From assembly GCA_947573015.1 (NCBI GenBank), contig CANPDS010000104.1:1-8225 (forward strand): a DNA stretch of 8,225 bases, given 5' to 3'. Positions within the stretch are counted from its first letter, which is position 1. Every line of letters begins with the position of its first letter. The notes under the pieces are model-generated. The model was not told where the DNA came from. It saw only the letters and a program-made list of their open reading frames with translations, and searched no databases. This document shows positions 1-6,599 of this stretch, piece by piece. The position numbers and the translations under genes were made by a program. Source of the stretch: an uncultured Muribaculum sp. Lineage in GTDB: Bacteria > Bacteroidota > Bacteroidia > Bacteroidales > Muribaculaceae.

Positions 1-668
1 TTCTTTCCCTGGAATACATACTTATTATTGAAGATACGGCCGAAGTATACATTAATATTCTTGAAGTCCTTTGCACCCATCTTCGTAAAGTTGGGACTTG
101 CCGAGAGGGGGAGAGAAAGATGCGCCCATTCGCCGATCTTCAGATTATTCAGAAATTCGGCATAGCACTCATTCATATTAACTGCATCGGCATACGTCCA
201 ATTACCACTGACGCCTGTACCATCAGCATACTGGAACTGGACGAAGAAATAGTTAACAGGCTCTTTCCATGTTTTCTCTTTGTCGTTCTCAATTATAGTT
301 TCTCCGGTTACGAAGTTTTTATATACGCCCTCCTCGGTGGCACCCCACACAATATCGGTAAACACAGGCGCACCAGCCTCCATTTCTGTATTGTTAACAC
401 ATATGTCCATTTCGAAATAGACCTCGCTGCAATCCTCAGGCAATGTGTATTTCAGATTCTGGCATCCGCTGAAATTACCATATCCGTACCATCCACGGGA
501 GTTTTGCGAATTACCGTCGATACCGGCGAAGTTATCGCCAAGTTTGCTTTCGGTAACTGTTGTCGGTCCCTCTGCAATCACGACATAATTCGGTGCATCC
601 TGTGCCATTGCCGACACTCCGGCACCGAGCAGCATTGCGGCTGCGATTTGCGTAAATCTCAAATTCAT
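1..668 (-). CDS. Secreted protein of unknown function, C-terminus beyond the window
   Basis: An uninterrupted minus-strand frame starts at the ATG at 668-666 and stays open to the window edge, giving about 222 residues with no stop. The N-terminus is a typical Sec signal peptide: MNLRFTQ, then a hydrophobic stretch (IAAAMLLGAGVSA), then an AMA-Q signal-peptidase I type site near residue 22. There is no lipobox cysteine. The mature part is rich in aromatic residues, Gly and Asn, with alternating hydrophobic residues, as in beta-sandwich domains (for example WYGYGNFSG at 60-68 and FKNINVYFG at 202-210). Cysteines are at 69, 80, 90 and 168. I do not recognise the family. A carbohydrate-binding or other jelly-roll extracellular protein is possible, but that is inference from composition. 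Whether it ends in a type IX secretion sorting domain or carries an enzyme domain cannot be seen. Confidence is high that it is a real exported protein and low for any function. Confidence 0.82.
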   Translation of the reverse strand, partial: MNLRFTQIAAAMLLGAGVSAMAQDAPNYVVIAEGPTTVTESKLGDNFAGIDGNSQNSRGWYGYGNFSGCQNLKYTLPEDCSEVYFEMDICVNNTEMEAGAPVFTDIVWGATEEGVYKNFVTGETIIENDKEKTWKEPVNYFFVQFQYADGTGVSGNWTYADAVNMNECYAEFLNNLKIGEWAHLSLPLSASPNFTKMGAKDFKNINVYFGRIFNNKYVFQGK

Positions 669-745
669 AAAAATGATATTGATTAAAGTTAAACTACATG
701 ATTCGCGGCTGCAACGCTTGCATACCGCAGTAAAAAAACAATGTT

Positions 746-753
746 CAAAATTA
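746..753 (-). promoter_or_regulatory. Putative -7 box for the secreted-protein gene
   Basis: Read on the minus strand, 753-746 is TAATTTTG, an exact match to the Bacteroidota -7 consensus TAnnTTTG. It would start transcription near 740 and leave a leader of about 70 nt. The -33 element at the expected distance is weak (no TTTG). An alternative is GTTG at 715-712, 20 nt, then TAACTTTA at 691-684, which has better spacing but a poorer -7 box and a leader of only about 10 nt. Which one is used cannot be decided from sequence. Confidence 0.35.
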
Positions 754-866
754 CCCCCCCGAATTAACAGCAGAATTAAATGCCGATTAATCCACAATAA
801 ATTTCATATTCCATGTTAAAAAACATTGTTTCCCCATTACAATCCAGCCCCCGTCAGTCAAATAAA

Positions 867-899
867 TTTGGCATTGCTCTCGACTTATTCGTATCTTTG
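867..899 (+). promoter_or_regulatory. Promoter of the argF'-FNT transcript
   Basis: TTTG at 867-870, a 21-nt spacer and TATCTTTG at 892-899 match both boxes and the spacing of the Bacteroidota primary sigma factor consensus (TTTG, 19-21 nt, TAnnTTTG). Transcription would begin near 906, about 48 nt before the argF' start codon. This is the best promoter match in the window. No arginine-responsive operator is recognisable around it. Confidence 0.7.
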
Positions 900-907
900 C
901 AACGTAG

Positions 908-927
908 GGACGCACCTTGGTGCGTCC
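908..927 (+). repeat. Palindromic hairpin in the argF' leader (REP-like)
   Basis: GGACGCAC at 908-915 and GTGCGTCC at 920-927 are perfect inverted copies separated by CTTG, giving an 8-bp GC-rich hairpin with a tetraloop. It begins about two bases after the predicted transcription start, so it would lie at the very 5' end of the mRNA. It is much richer in GC than its surroundings. It could be a dispersed REP-like palindrome or an mRNA-stabilising 5' hairpin. There is no U-tract, so a terminator is unlikely. Confidence 0.6.
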
Positions 928-953
928 GCCACCAATAAATACATTATAATATA

Positions 954-1904
954 ATGAACTTCACTTGCGTCAACGACATCGGGCCGCTCGACCGCGCCGT
1001 CGCAGAAGCCCTTGAGGTAAAAGCCAACCGGTTCGCCTACAAACACCTCGGTGAAAACCGCACATTGCTGATGATATTCTTCAACTCATCGCTCCGCACG
1101 CGCCTCTCCACACAGAAAGCCGCAATGAACCTCGGCATGAACGTAATTGTGCTCGACGTAAACCAAGGCGCTTGGAAGCTTGAGACAGAACGCGGCGTGA
1201 TAATGGATGGCGACAAGCCCGAACACCTTCTTGAGGCAATACCCGTGATGGGATGCTACTGCGACGTGATAGGTGTGCGCTCATTCGCACGCTTCGAGTC
1301 GAAAGAAGACGACTATCAGGAAAAGATCATCAACCAATTTATACGCTACTCAGGCCGGCCCGTATTCTCCATGGAGGCCGCCACACGCCATCCGTTGCAG
1401 TCGTTTGCCGACCTCATCACTATCGAGGAGCACAAGACTGTCGATCGCCCGAAGGTGGTAATGACATGGGCACCCCACCCCAAGGCACTTCCCCAGGCCG
1501 TTCCCAACTCATTTGCCGAATGGATGAATGCCACCGACTATGATTTTGTCATTACCCACCCCCACGGCTACGAGCTGGCTCCAGAATTTACTGGCCGCGC
1601 AATAGTGGAATACGATCAGGACAAAGCGCTTGCCGGAGCCGACTTCGTATATGCCAAAAACTGGAGTGCGTATGCCGATCCAAACTACGGCAAAGTGCTG
1701 TCAACCGACCGTTCATGGACCGTCACCGCCGAGAAGATGGCTCTGACCAACAACGCTTTCTTCATGCACTGTCTCCCGGTACGCCGCAACATGATCGTCA
1801 CCGACGACGTGATCGAAAGCCCACGGTCGCTCGTAATCCCGGAGGCTGCCAACCGCGAGATCTCCGCACAGGTAGTGCTCAAGCGTATACTCGAAGATCT
1901 GTAA
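954..1904 (+). CDS. argF': N-succinyl-L-ornithine carbamoyltransferase
   Basis: This cytosolic enzyme transfers the carbamoyl group of carbamoyl phosphate to N-acylated ornithine, giving N-acylcitrulline in the acylated arginine pathway used by Bacteroides. The 316-residue length fits the family (about 318). Visible motifs are the carbamoyl-phosphate loop SSLRTR (45-50), GAWKLE (72-77), RHPLQS (145-150) and the HCLP signature (272-275). The residue that separates succinylornithine from acetylornithine enzymes is a proline in the Bacteroides fragilis SOTCase (Pro90) and a glutamate in the Xanthomonas acetyl enzyme. Here KPEH has Pro89 in that place, after allowing for a one-residue-shorter N-terminus, so the succinyl substrate is favoured. 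The start fits the conserved N-terminus (FTCVNDIG). It is the first gene behind a good promoter and is followed after 25 nt by an FNT channel gene. Family assignment is very secure; substrate choice is inferred from the one residue. Confidence 0.96.
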   Translation: MNFTCVNDIGPLDRAVAEALEVKANRFAYKHLGENRTLLMIFFNSSLRTRLSTQKAAMNLGMNVIVLDVNQGAWKLETERGVIMDGDKPEHLLEAIPVMGCYCDVIGVRSFARFESKEDDYQEKIINQFIRYSGRPVFSMEAATRHPLQSFADLITIEEHKTVDRPKVVMTWAPHPKALPQAVPNSFAEWMNATDYDFVITHPHGYELAPEFTGRAIVEYDQDKALAGADFVYAKNWSAYADPNYGKVLSTDRSWTVTAEKMALTNNAFFMHCLPVRRNMIVTDDVIESPRSLVIPEAANREISAQVVLKRILEDL

Positions 1905-1929
1905 CTCCACACGTATTGTCATCACATAA

Positions 1930-2730
1930 ATGGCCACACGCTCACCTAAAGAAGTTATCGAATCAGCAGCCACTATAGGCGCTAACAAAGTAGCACTCAG
2001 TTCAGGCAAGGACGGCACATATGTCCGCTTCGCACTGCTCACTATCCTCGCAGGCGTATATATAGCATTCGGAGGAGTACTGTCAGTAATCCTCGGATTC
2101 GGATTCCCGGAAATTTCGGCAGCCAACCCTGCCATGCAGAAGATACTCAGCGGAGCGGCATTCCCCGTAGGGCTGATACTTGTGGTGGTGCTCGGTGCGG
2201 AGCTATTCACCGGCAACAACGCACTGCTGATGCCCCACTGGATCATGCGCCGATGCTCGCTATGGGATGTGATCGTCAACTGGACTCTCGTCTATTTCGG
2301 CAATTTCGTCGGCGCCCTGCTGTTTGTATACGGGCTTGTGTATCTCACCGGGCTGCTACACCCCGAACCATACCATTCGGCAATCATAGCTATAGCCAAG
2401 GCAAAAGTATCGCTCACATGGCTCACCGCATTCATGCGCGGCATCGGAGCCAACTGGTGTGTATGCCTTGCAATATGGCTGGCCCTATCCGCCAAAAGTT
2501 CCGGAGCAAAGATGTTCGGATGCTGGCTTCCTGTAATGGCATTCGTAGCGCTTGGCTATGAGCACTCCGTTGCCAACATGTTTTTCATCCCCGCTGCCAT
2601 GCTCGAAGGCGCTGATGTCACCATAGCGCAGATGGTCATCGGCAATCTCATTCCTGTCACCATAGGCAACATCATCGGCGGAGCACTATTTGTGGGTTGC
2701 GTCCACTCCTACCTATACCTCAAAAAGTAG
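1930..2730 (+). CDS. Formate/nitrite transporter (FNT) family channel
   Basis: This inner-membrane channel belongs to the FocA/NirC family of pentameric channels for small monovalent anions such as formate or nitrite. The 266 residues have six hydrophobic segments (roughly 32-55, 72-94, 113-140, 165-187, 196-221, 233-262). Family features are GAELFTGNN (89-97), including the slit threonine Thr94; the RGIGANWCV segment (170-178); GYEHSVANM (209-217), whose His212 is the conserved pore histidine; and the glycine-rich GNIIGGALFVG near the C-terminus. It starts 25 nt after the argF' stop with no promoter-like boxes between them, so co-transcription is likely. No recognisable Shine-Dalgarno sequence precedes the ATG, which is common in this phylum. 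The transported anion cannot be told from sequence: formate export during mixed-acid fermentation, nitrite or hydrosulfide are all possible. Confidence 0.94.
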   Translation: MATRSPKEVIESAATIGANKVALSSGKDGTYVRFALLTILAGVYIAFGGVLSVILGFGFPEISAANPAMQKILSGAAFPVGLILVVVLGAELFTGNNALLMPHWIMRRCSLWDVIVNWTLVYFGNFVGALLFVYGLVYLTGLLHPEPYHSAIIAIAKAKVSLTWLTAFMRGIGANWCVCLAIWLALSAKSSGAKMFGCWLPVMAFVALGYEHSVANMFFIPAAMLEGADVTIAQMVIGNLIPVTIGNIIGGALFVGCVHSYLYLKK

Positions 2731-2837
2731 GATCACATCCCCGATCCATACAGCACATTTTTATCGGTGATCCCGGAGTAATCCGACTACTATGAGACCA
2801 CCGGGTGCTCAAAATTATCCTCTACACTATTTACCAT

Positions 2838-2900
2838 TAAGTAAGTGTTCAATTTTAAATATTTTTCACTTACTATCGGTTAAATTTGAACACTTACTTA
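2838..2900. repeat. 15-bp perfect inverted repeat with a third half-site
   Basis: TAAGTAAGTGTTCAA at 2838-2852 is the exact reverse complement of TTGAACACTTACTTA at 2886-2900. After one inward mismatch (2853/2885) the pairing continues for five more bases, giving 20 of 21 positions, with an AT-rich centre. A third copy of the half-site CACTTACT lies at 2867-2874, exactly 24 bp upstream of the copy in the right arm (2891-2898) and in the same orientation. The right arm ends on the A of the probable ATG of the next gene. Three copies suggest an operator bound by a dimeric regulator. If transcription starts upstream, the mRNA could instead fold over the start codon. Confidence 0.75.
2881..2888 (+). 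promoter_or_regulatory. Putative -7 box before the LTA-synthase-like gene
   Basis: TAAATTTG exactly matches TAnnTTTG and overlaps the right arm of the inverted repeat. No TTTG lies at the usual distance upstream. Transcription would start near 2895, leaving an almost leaderless mRNA for the ATG at 2900. A repressor bound to the repeat would cover this box. The match alone is modest evidence in AT-rich DNA. Confidence 0.3.
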
Positions 2901-4690
2901 TGAAAATACCGGCAACATGGCGAGGTCGCACCGGCCTCATCGTCTCCGACGCGTTTATCAAGCTGCTCCTCTTTGATGTGCTCTGGTGTATGGGCACTAC
3001 TTTCCGCGCCATGTCCGACATTGGCCTCTACATCAACGCCATTCTTGCCGCTCTCATAATCGGTCTCGTATATGTAGTCACACGCCGTTTCTGGGTAGCC
3101 ATAAGTGCACTGTTCATTGTCGATGGCATATTGATCGCCAACCTCATGTATTGCCGCACCTATTTCACAGCAATACCTCTCGACAGCTATCTCCTCGCCG
3201 GCAATCTGTCCGACTTCACCGCCAGTGTGGTCGACTCTATGCGGTGGCTCGACATAATCCTGCCACTCTCCACCATCGCCGCATGGGTCATCGGACGCCG
3301 CATCCGCAACATTTTCCCTCGCCATTTCACGCTGTGCTATCTCGCCACACTCGCGGCAATGGCGATTATCGCCACTCTGACAGCCCTATGCCGTGGCGGA
3401 TTCCGCGCACACTACTCGCGTCTGCAGGAATCATGCTACTACACCACATGCACCACCCCGATCTACACAGTAGGCGGATCAGCGATCTACGACCTCATCA
3501 GCGGCAACTCACGCACCCTCGACACCGAAGGCCGGGAGCGTCTCGAAGCATGGATGCAAGCCAAGGAACAGCTGCGCCCGCACAAGCCACTTCCTGATTC
3601 CATTCCCGGACGCGACAATCTGGTGATAATACTTTGCGAATCGCTCGAAAGCTGGGTGATCGACCGTGAGATCGATGGCGTCACCATAACCCCGGTGCTC
3701 GACTCGCTCATCGCCGACTCCACCACTTTCTATGCCCCAAATGTGCTCACTCAGGTAGCCGCAGGACGCTCCATCGACTGCCAGCTGCTCCTCAATGCCG
3801 GTATGCTGCCGATGCAGTCGAGCGTATATTCCATGCGCTATCCACAAAATCGTTACTTCACCCTCAATCAGGCCCTCGCGGAGAAGAATGGCGCACGCTC
3901 ATACATCCTCACCTGCGACAAGCCGATCGTATGGAATCAGGAGCCGATAGCCCGTGCATTCGGCATCGACACCCTACTTACTCGCTCATCATGGCGCAAC
4001 GATGAAATGGTTGGCAACCCGGCTAAACTAAGCGATGGCTCATTCATGCGTCAGGCTGTAGAGAAAATGAGAAACGGAGAGATATGGCCCGTGGGTGAGA
4101 ACGCCTTCATGCAGTTTGTGACCTACTCTGGGCACAACCCATTCAGGCTACCGGAACAATTGCGCACCGTCACATTCTCCGACCGCTTTCCCGACCGCAT
4201 GCGCGACTACATGATGATGGCTCACTATACCGATTCGTCGATCGGCACGCTCATAAGCTATCTTCGCTCCCGACCTGACTACGACCGCACGCTGATCGTA
4301 ATTACCGGCGATCACGAGGGGCTCGCCATGGATCGGCCACTGATCCTCGACGATCCCGACGCCCGAGGTATCGTCTCTCCCGGACAATTCACTCCATTGA
4401 TCATACTTAACTCGCCTGTCGCTGGACGCTACGACGGCATTCTCGGACAAGCCGACATATACCCCACTCTGCTCAACCTCATGAAGCTCGACACTTATCA
4501 GTGGAAAGGCATGGGGCAAAGCATACTCGATCCCAACAAGGTGCCATTCGCCATAAGCTCGATGACCGGTGAGCTCGTCGGCGACACTACCGCAATACCG
4601 GCTCCGCTATTCGACAATATCCGCTCAGCCCGATCCATATCCGACCTCATCATCTCCACAGATGCCCTGAGGTCTGGCAAAGATGATTGA
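2900..4690 (+). CDS. LTA synthase-like membrane sulfatase-fold phosphotransferase
   Basis: Starting at the ATG at 2900 the protein has 596 residues. About five membrane segments (roughly 11-35, 40-61, 63-84, 115-132, 143-164) are followed by a periplasmic alkaline-phosphatase/sulfatase-fold domain from about 238 onward, the LtaS arrangement. Metal and catalytic motifs are present: CESLESW with Glu247, AAGRSID with Ser291 at the place of the LtaS nucleophile Thr300, TYSGHNPF with His412, and GDHEG with Asp471-His472. The fold fits transfer of a phospholipid-derived phosphoglycerol or phosphoethanolamine group onto an envelope glycan or lipid. The real substrate in a Gram-negative cell is unknown. 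The frame is open back to an ATG at 2792, adding 36 residues. Those codons run through the AT-rich inverted repeat and encode nothing family-like, so 2900 is preferred. The gene is 169 nt beyond the FNT gene and is probably a separate unit. Confidence 0.9.
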   Translation: MKIPATWRGRTGLIVSDAFIKLLLFDVLWCMGTTFRAMSDIGLYINAILAALIIGLVYVVTRRFWVAISALFIVDGILIANLMYCRTYFTAIPLDSYLLAGNLSDFTASVVDSMRWLDIILPLSTIAAWVIGRRIRNIFPRHFTLCYLATLAAMAIIATLTALCRGGFRAHYSRLQESCYYTTCTTPIYTVGGSAIYDLISGNSRTLDTEGRERLEAWMQAKEQLRPHKPLPDSIPGRDNLVIILCESLESWVIDREIDGVTITPVLDSLIADSTTFYAPNVLTQVAAGRSIDCQLLLNAGMLPMQSSVYSMRYPQNRYFTLNQALAEKNGARSYILTCDKPIVWNQEPIARAFGIDTLLTRSSWRNDEMVGNPAKLSDGSFMRQAVEKMRNGEIWPVGENAFMQFVTYSGHNPFRLPEQLRTVTFSDRFPDRMRDYMMMAHYTDSSIGTLISYLRSRPDYDRTLIVITGDHEGLAMDRPLILDDPDARGIVSPGQFTPLIILNSPVAGRYDGILGQADIYPTLLNLMKLDTYQWKGMGQSILDPNKVPFAISSMTGELVGDTTAIPAPLFDNIRSARSISDLIISTDALRSGKDD

Positions 4691-4708
4691 GCACTTCCTG
4701 TGCTTAAT
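4686..4708 (+). terminator. Weak hairpin overlapping the stop of the LTA-synthase-like gene
   Basis: ATTGAGCAC (4686-4694) pairs with GTGCTTAAT (4700-4708) across the loop TTCCT, nine pairs with one G-U. It includes the TGA stop codon. Only a short T-rich run follows (TTAATTTC), so termination here is uncertain. A second 8-bp stem, GAGCAGTG (4722-4729) with CACTGCTC (4749-4756), lies just downstream and could add to it. Confidence 0.3.
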
Positions 4709-4791
4709 TTCAGAGATCTCCGAGCAGTGAGAGTACTCCGAGAGCTTCCACTGCTCCAAATGCATTATTCCGCTGATTTCTCCAAGCTTTT

Positions 4792-4825
4792 TTTGAACAA
4801 TTCACCCAAATAATTTGTAACTTTA
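4792..4825 (+). promoter_or_regulatory. Putative promoter of the nucleoside kinase gene
   Basis: TTTG at 4792-4795 is followed after 22 nt by TAACTTTA at 4818-4825, one base off the TAnnTTTG consensus and with spacing one base longer than usual. Transcription would begin near 4832, about 50 nt before the ATG at 4883. This start would fall within the palindrome at 4829-4846. Confidence 0.45.
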
Positions 4826-4828
4826 GGA

Positions 4829-4846
4829 AAATCTGAATTCAGATTT
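4829..4846. promoter_or_regulatory. 18-bp perfect palindrome, candidate operator
   Basis: AAATCTGAATTCAGATTT is perfectly self-complementary with no spacer, the form expected of a site for a dimeric DNA-binding protein rather than an RNA hairpin. It sits immediately downstream of the predicted -7 box and across the predicted transcription start of the kinase gene, where a bound repressor would block initiation. No regulator gene lies next to it in this window, and the regulator family cannot be named from the site. Confidence 0.5.
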
Positions 4847-4882
4847 AACATTTTGAAATAAGTTTAAGAAACTCATCACAAT

Positions 4883-6556
4883 ATGGCCTCTACTCTAAAG
4901 ATTTTCTGCAAAAATATAGGAGAATATGTTGACTTCGAGGGTGGGCAGACCCTCATGGACATATACCATACACTCGCCGACCGCATCCCCGAGCGCCCCA
5001 TCTGCGCCCATGTCAACAACAAGACCGAAGATCTCCAGTTCCCGCTTTTCGCACCAAAGCAGGTTGAGTTTCTTACAGCACAAAGCCCATCGGGCCACCG
5101 CGTATATATCCGCACGCTCTGCATGATGCTCTACCGTGCGGTAGTGGCTCTATACCCAGGAACGCGACTCGTCATCGAGCATTCTATTGGCCGTGGATAC
5201 TACTGCCGCCTTGTTGGTAGCGATGTGGAGATGTCGCAACAGGTGGTCGATTCGCTCCTCGACTACATGCACTCACTCGTGAAACGCGCCCTGCCGTTCG
5301 AACGCAAGGAGCGCCTCACTTCCGATGTCATAAAGATATTCAAGGCGCAGGGTCTCCACGACAAAGTGCAGCTCCTCGAAAGCCTGCACGAGCTATACAC
5401 CGTATATTATCGGCTCGATGGAGTGTGCGACAGCTATTACGGCAATCTCGCGCCCTCCACCGATATGTGTCCGATATTCGACCTGCGCCTGTTCAAAGAG
5501 GGATTTCTCCTTATGGGTCTGGCAAAGGATGACCCCACAGCAGCAGAGTCGCCGATCATACAAGAGAAGATGTATCATGCCTTCACCGACTATCTCGCAT
5601 TCAACCGCGTGATAGGAGTAGACAATGTAGGTCAGCTCAACACTGCGATCTCACGCAAGGAGGCGCCTATGCTTATCAATGTGGCCGAAGCGCTCCACGA
5701 CAAGAAGATCGGACGCATATCCGACGAGATTCTGCGCCGCTACAACGAGGGGGGCGCACGCATAGTGCTCATAGCAGGTCCGTCATCGTCTGGAAAGACC
5801 ACTTTCACCAAGAGGCTTGCCATACAGCTCATGACAAATCTTCTGGAGCCTAAGATGATATCTCTTGATGACTATTTTGTCAACCGCGAGGACACCCCAC
5901 GCGAACCTTCGGGCGACTACGACTACGAATCGCTCTACGCTCTCGATCTGCACCAGTTCAACTCCGACCTCAACACACTGCTCTCCGGCGGTGAAGTTTC
6001 CCTCCCGACATATAATTTCGAACTGGGACGCCGTGTCTACAAAGGTAAAAAGCTAAAACTATCAGACCGCAGCGTGCTGCTGATCGAAGGCATTCACGGT
6101 CTCAATCCAGAGCTGACCAAAGAGATTGAGAGCAAAATGAAATTCATGATATACGTGTCGGCCCTGACCACACTATCAATCGACGACCACAACTGGGTAC
6201 CCACCTCCGACAACCGTCTGTTACGGCGCATGGTGCGCGACAACAAATATCGAGGAGTAAGCGCCACCGAGACCATACGCCGATGGCCAAGCGTGCGCCG
6301 AGGAGAGGACAAATGGATCTATCCATATCAGGAAAATGCCGATGCCATGTTCAACTCATCTCTCATCTTCGAACTCGGTGTGATAAAGGAATATGCCGAA
6401 GATCTGCTCCGCGGTGTACCACGCGACCAACCGGAATATGCCGAAGCCTACCGTCTGCGCACACTCCTCGGATACTTCACGCCTATCACCGACCGCACCA
6501 TCCCCTCTACCTCACTGCTCCGCGAATTCCTCGGCGGCTCCTCTTTCCACTACTAA
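4883..6556 (+). CDS. Nucleoside (uridine-type) kinase with TGS and ThrRS-like N-terminal domains
   Basis: This is a cytosolic P-loop kinase of the uridine kinase/phosphoribulokinase superfamily, expected to phosphorylate a nucleoside at the 5' position. It has 557 residues, much longer than a plain uridine kinase (about 210). Residues 1 to about 65 resemble a TGS domain (KIFCKNIGEYVDF, and GGQTLMDI at 20-27). Residues about 70-240 resemble the second additional domain of threonyl-tRNA synthetase, with the landmark IEHSIGRGYYC at 98-108. The kinase domain spans about 290-510: Walker A GPSSSGKT (299-306), the DDYF substrate motif (329-332), IEGIHGLNP (401-409), and the arginine-rich RRMVRD (448-453). 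This architecture is known as a long nucleoside kinase in Bacteroidota and Firmicutes. What the N-terminal domains sense or bind is unknown. The ATG at 4883 directly precedes the TGS domain and lies about 50 nt after a probable promoter. It has 192 nt of non-coding DNA upstream, so it is likely monocistronic. Confidence 0.93.
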   Translation: MASTLKIFCKNIGEYVDFEGGQTLMDIYHTLADRIPERPICAHVNNKTEDLQFPLFAPKQVEFLTAQSPSGHRVYIRTLCMMLYRAVVALYPGTRLVIEHSIGRGYYCRLVGSDVEMSQQVVDSLLDYMHSLVKRALPFERKERLTSDVIKIFKAQGLHDKVQLLESLHELYTVYYRLDGVCDSYYGNLAPSTDMCPIFDLRLFKEGFLLMGLAKDDPTAAESPIIQEKMYHAFTDYLAFNRVIGVDNVGQLNTAISRKEAPMLINVAEALHDKKIGRISDEILRRYNEGGARIVLIAGPSSSGKTTFTKRLAIQLMTNLLEPKMISLDDYFVNREDTPREPSGDYDYESLYALDLHQFNSDLNTLLSGGEVSLPTYNFELGRRVYKGKKLKLSDRSVLLIEGIHGLNPELTKEIESKMKFMIYVSALTTLSIDDHNWVPTSDNRLLRRMVRDNKYRGVSATETIRRWPSVRRGEDKWIYPYQENADAMFNSSLIFELGVIKEYAEDLLRGVPRDQPEYAEAYRLRTLLGYFTPITDRTIPSTSLLREFLGGSSFHY

Positions 6557-6599
6557 GAAACTGTTTAAAATAGGCTATTGACCACACACTGACCAATAA

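Noticed and set aside
120..686. 188-codon plus-strand ORF in the left part
   Set aside because: It is antisense to the signal-peptide-bearing minus-strand frame at 1-668. Its translation is cysteine-rich with no recognisable features, and it runs through the start region of the other gene.
1713..2279. 188-codon minus-strand ORF across the argF'-FNT junction
   Set aside because: It is a mirror of two well-supported plus-strand genes and spans their intergenic gap; its translation shows no family features.
2730..2773. Possible terminator after the FNT gene
   Set aside because: GGATCAC (2730-2736) pairs with GTGATCC (2767-2773), but the inner stem is bulged, the loop is long and no T-run follows. 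It is too weak to call.
2838..2900. Invertible DNA switch between the 15-bp arms
   Set aside because: The spacer is only 33 nt and the right arm reaches the start codon. No recombinase gene is nearby, and an operator or mRNA fold explains the repeat more simply.
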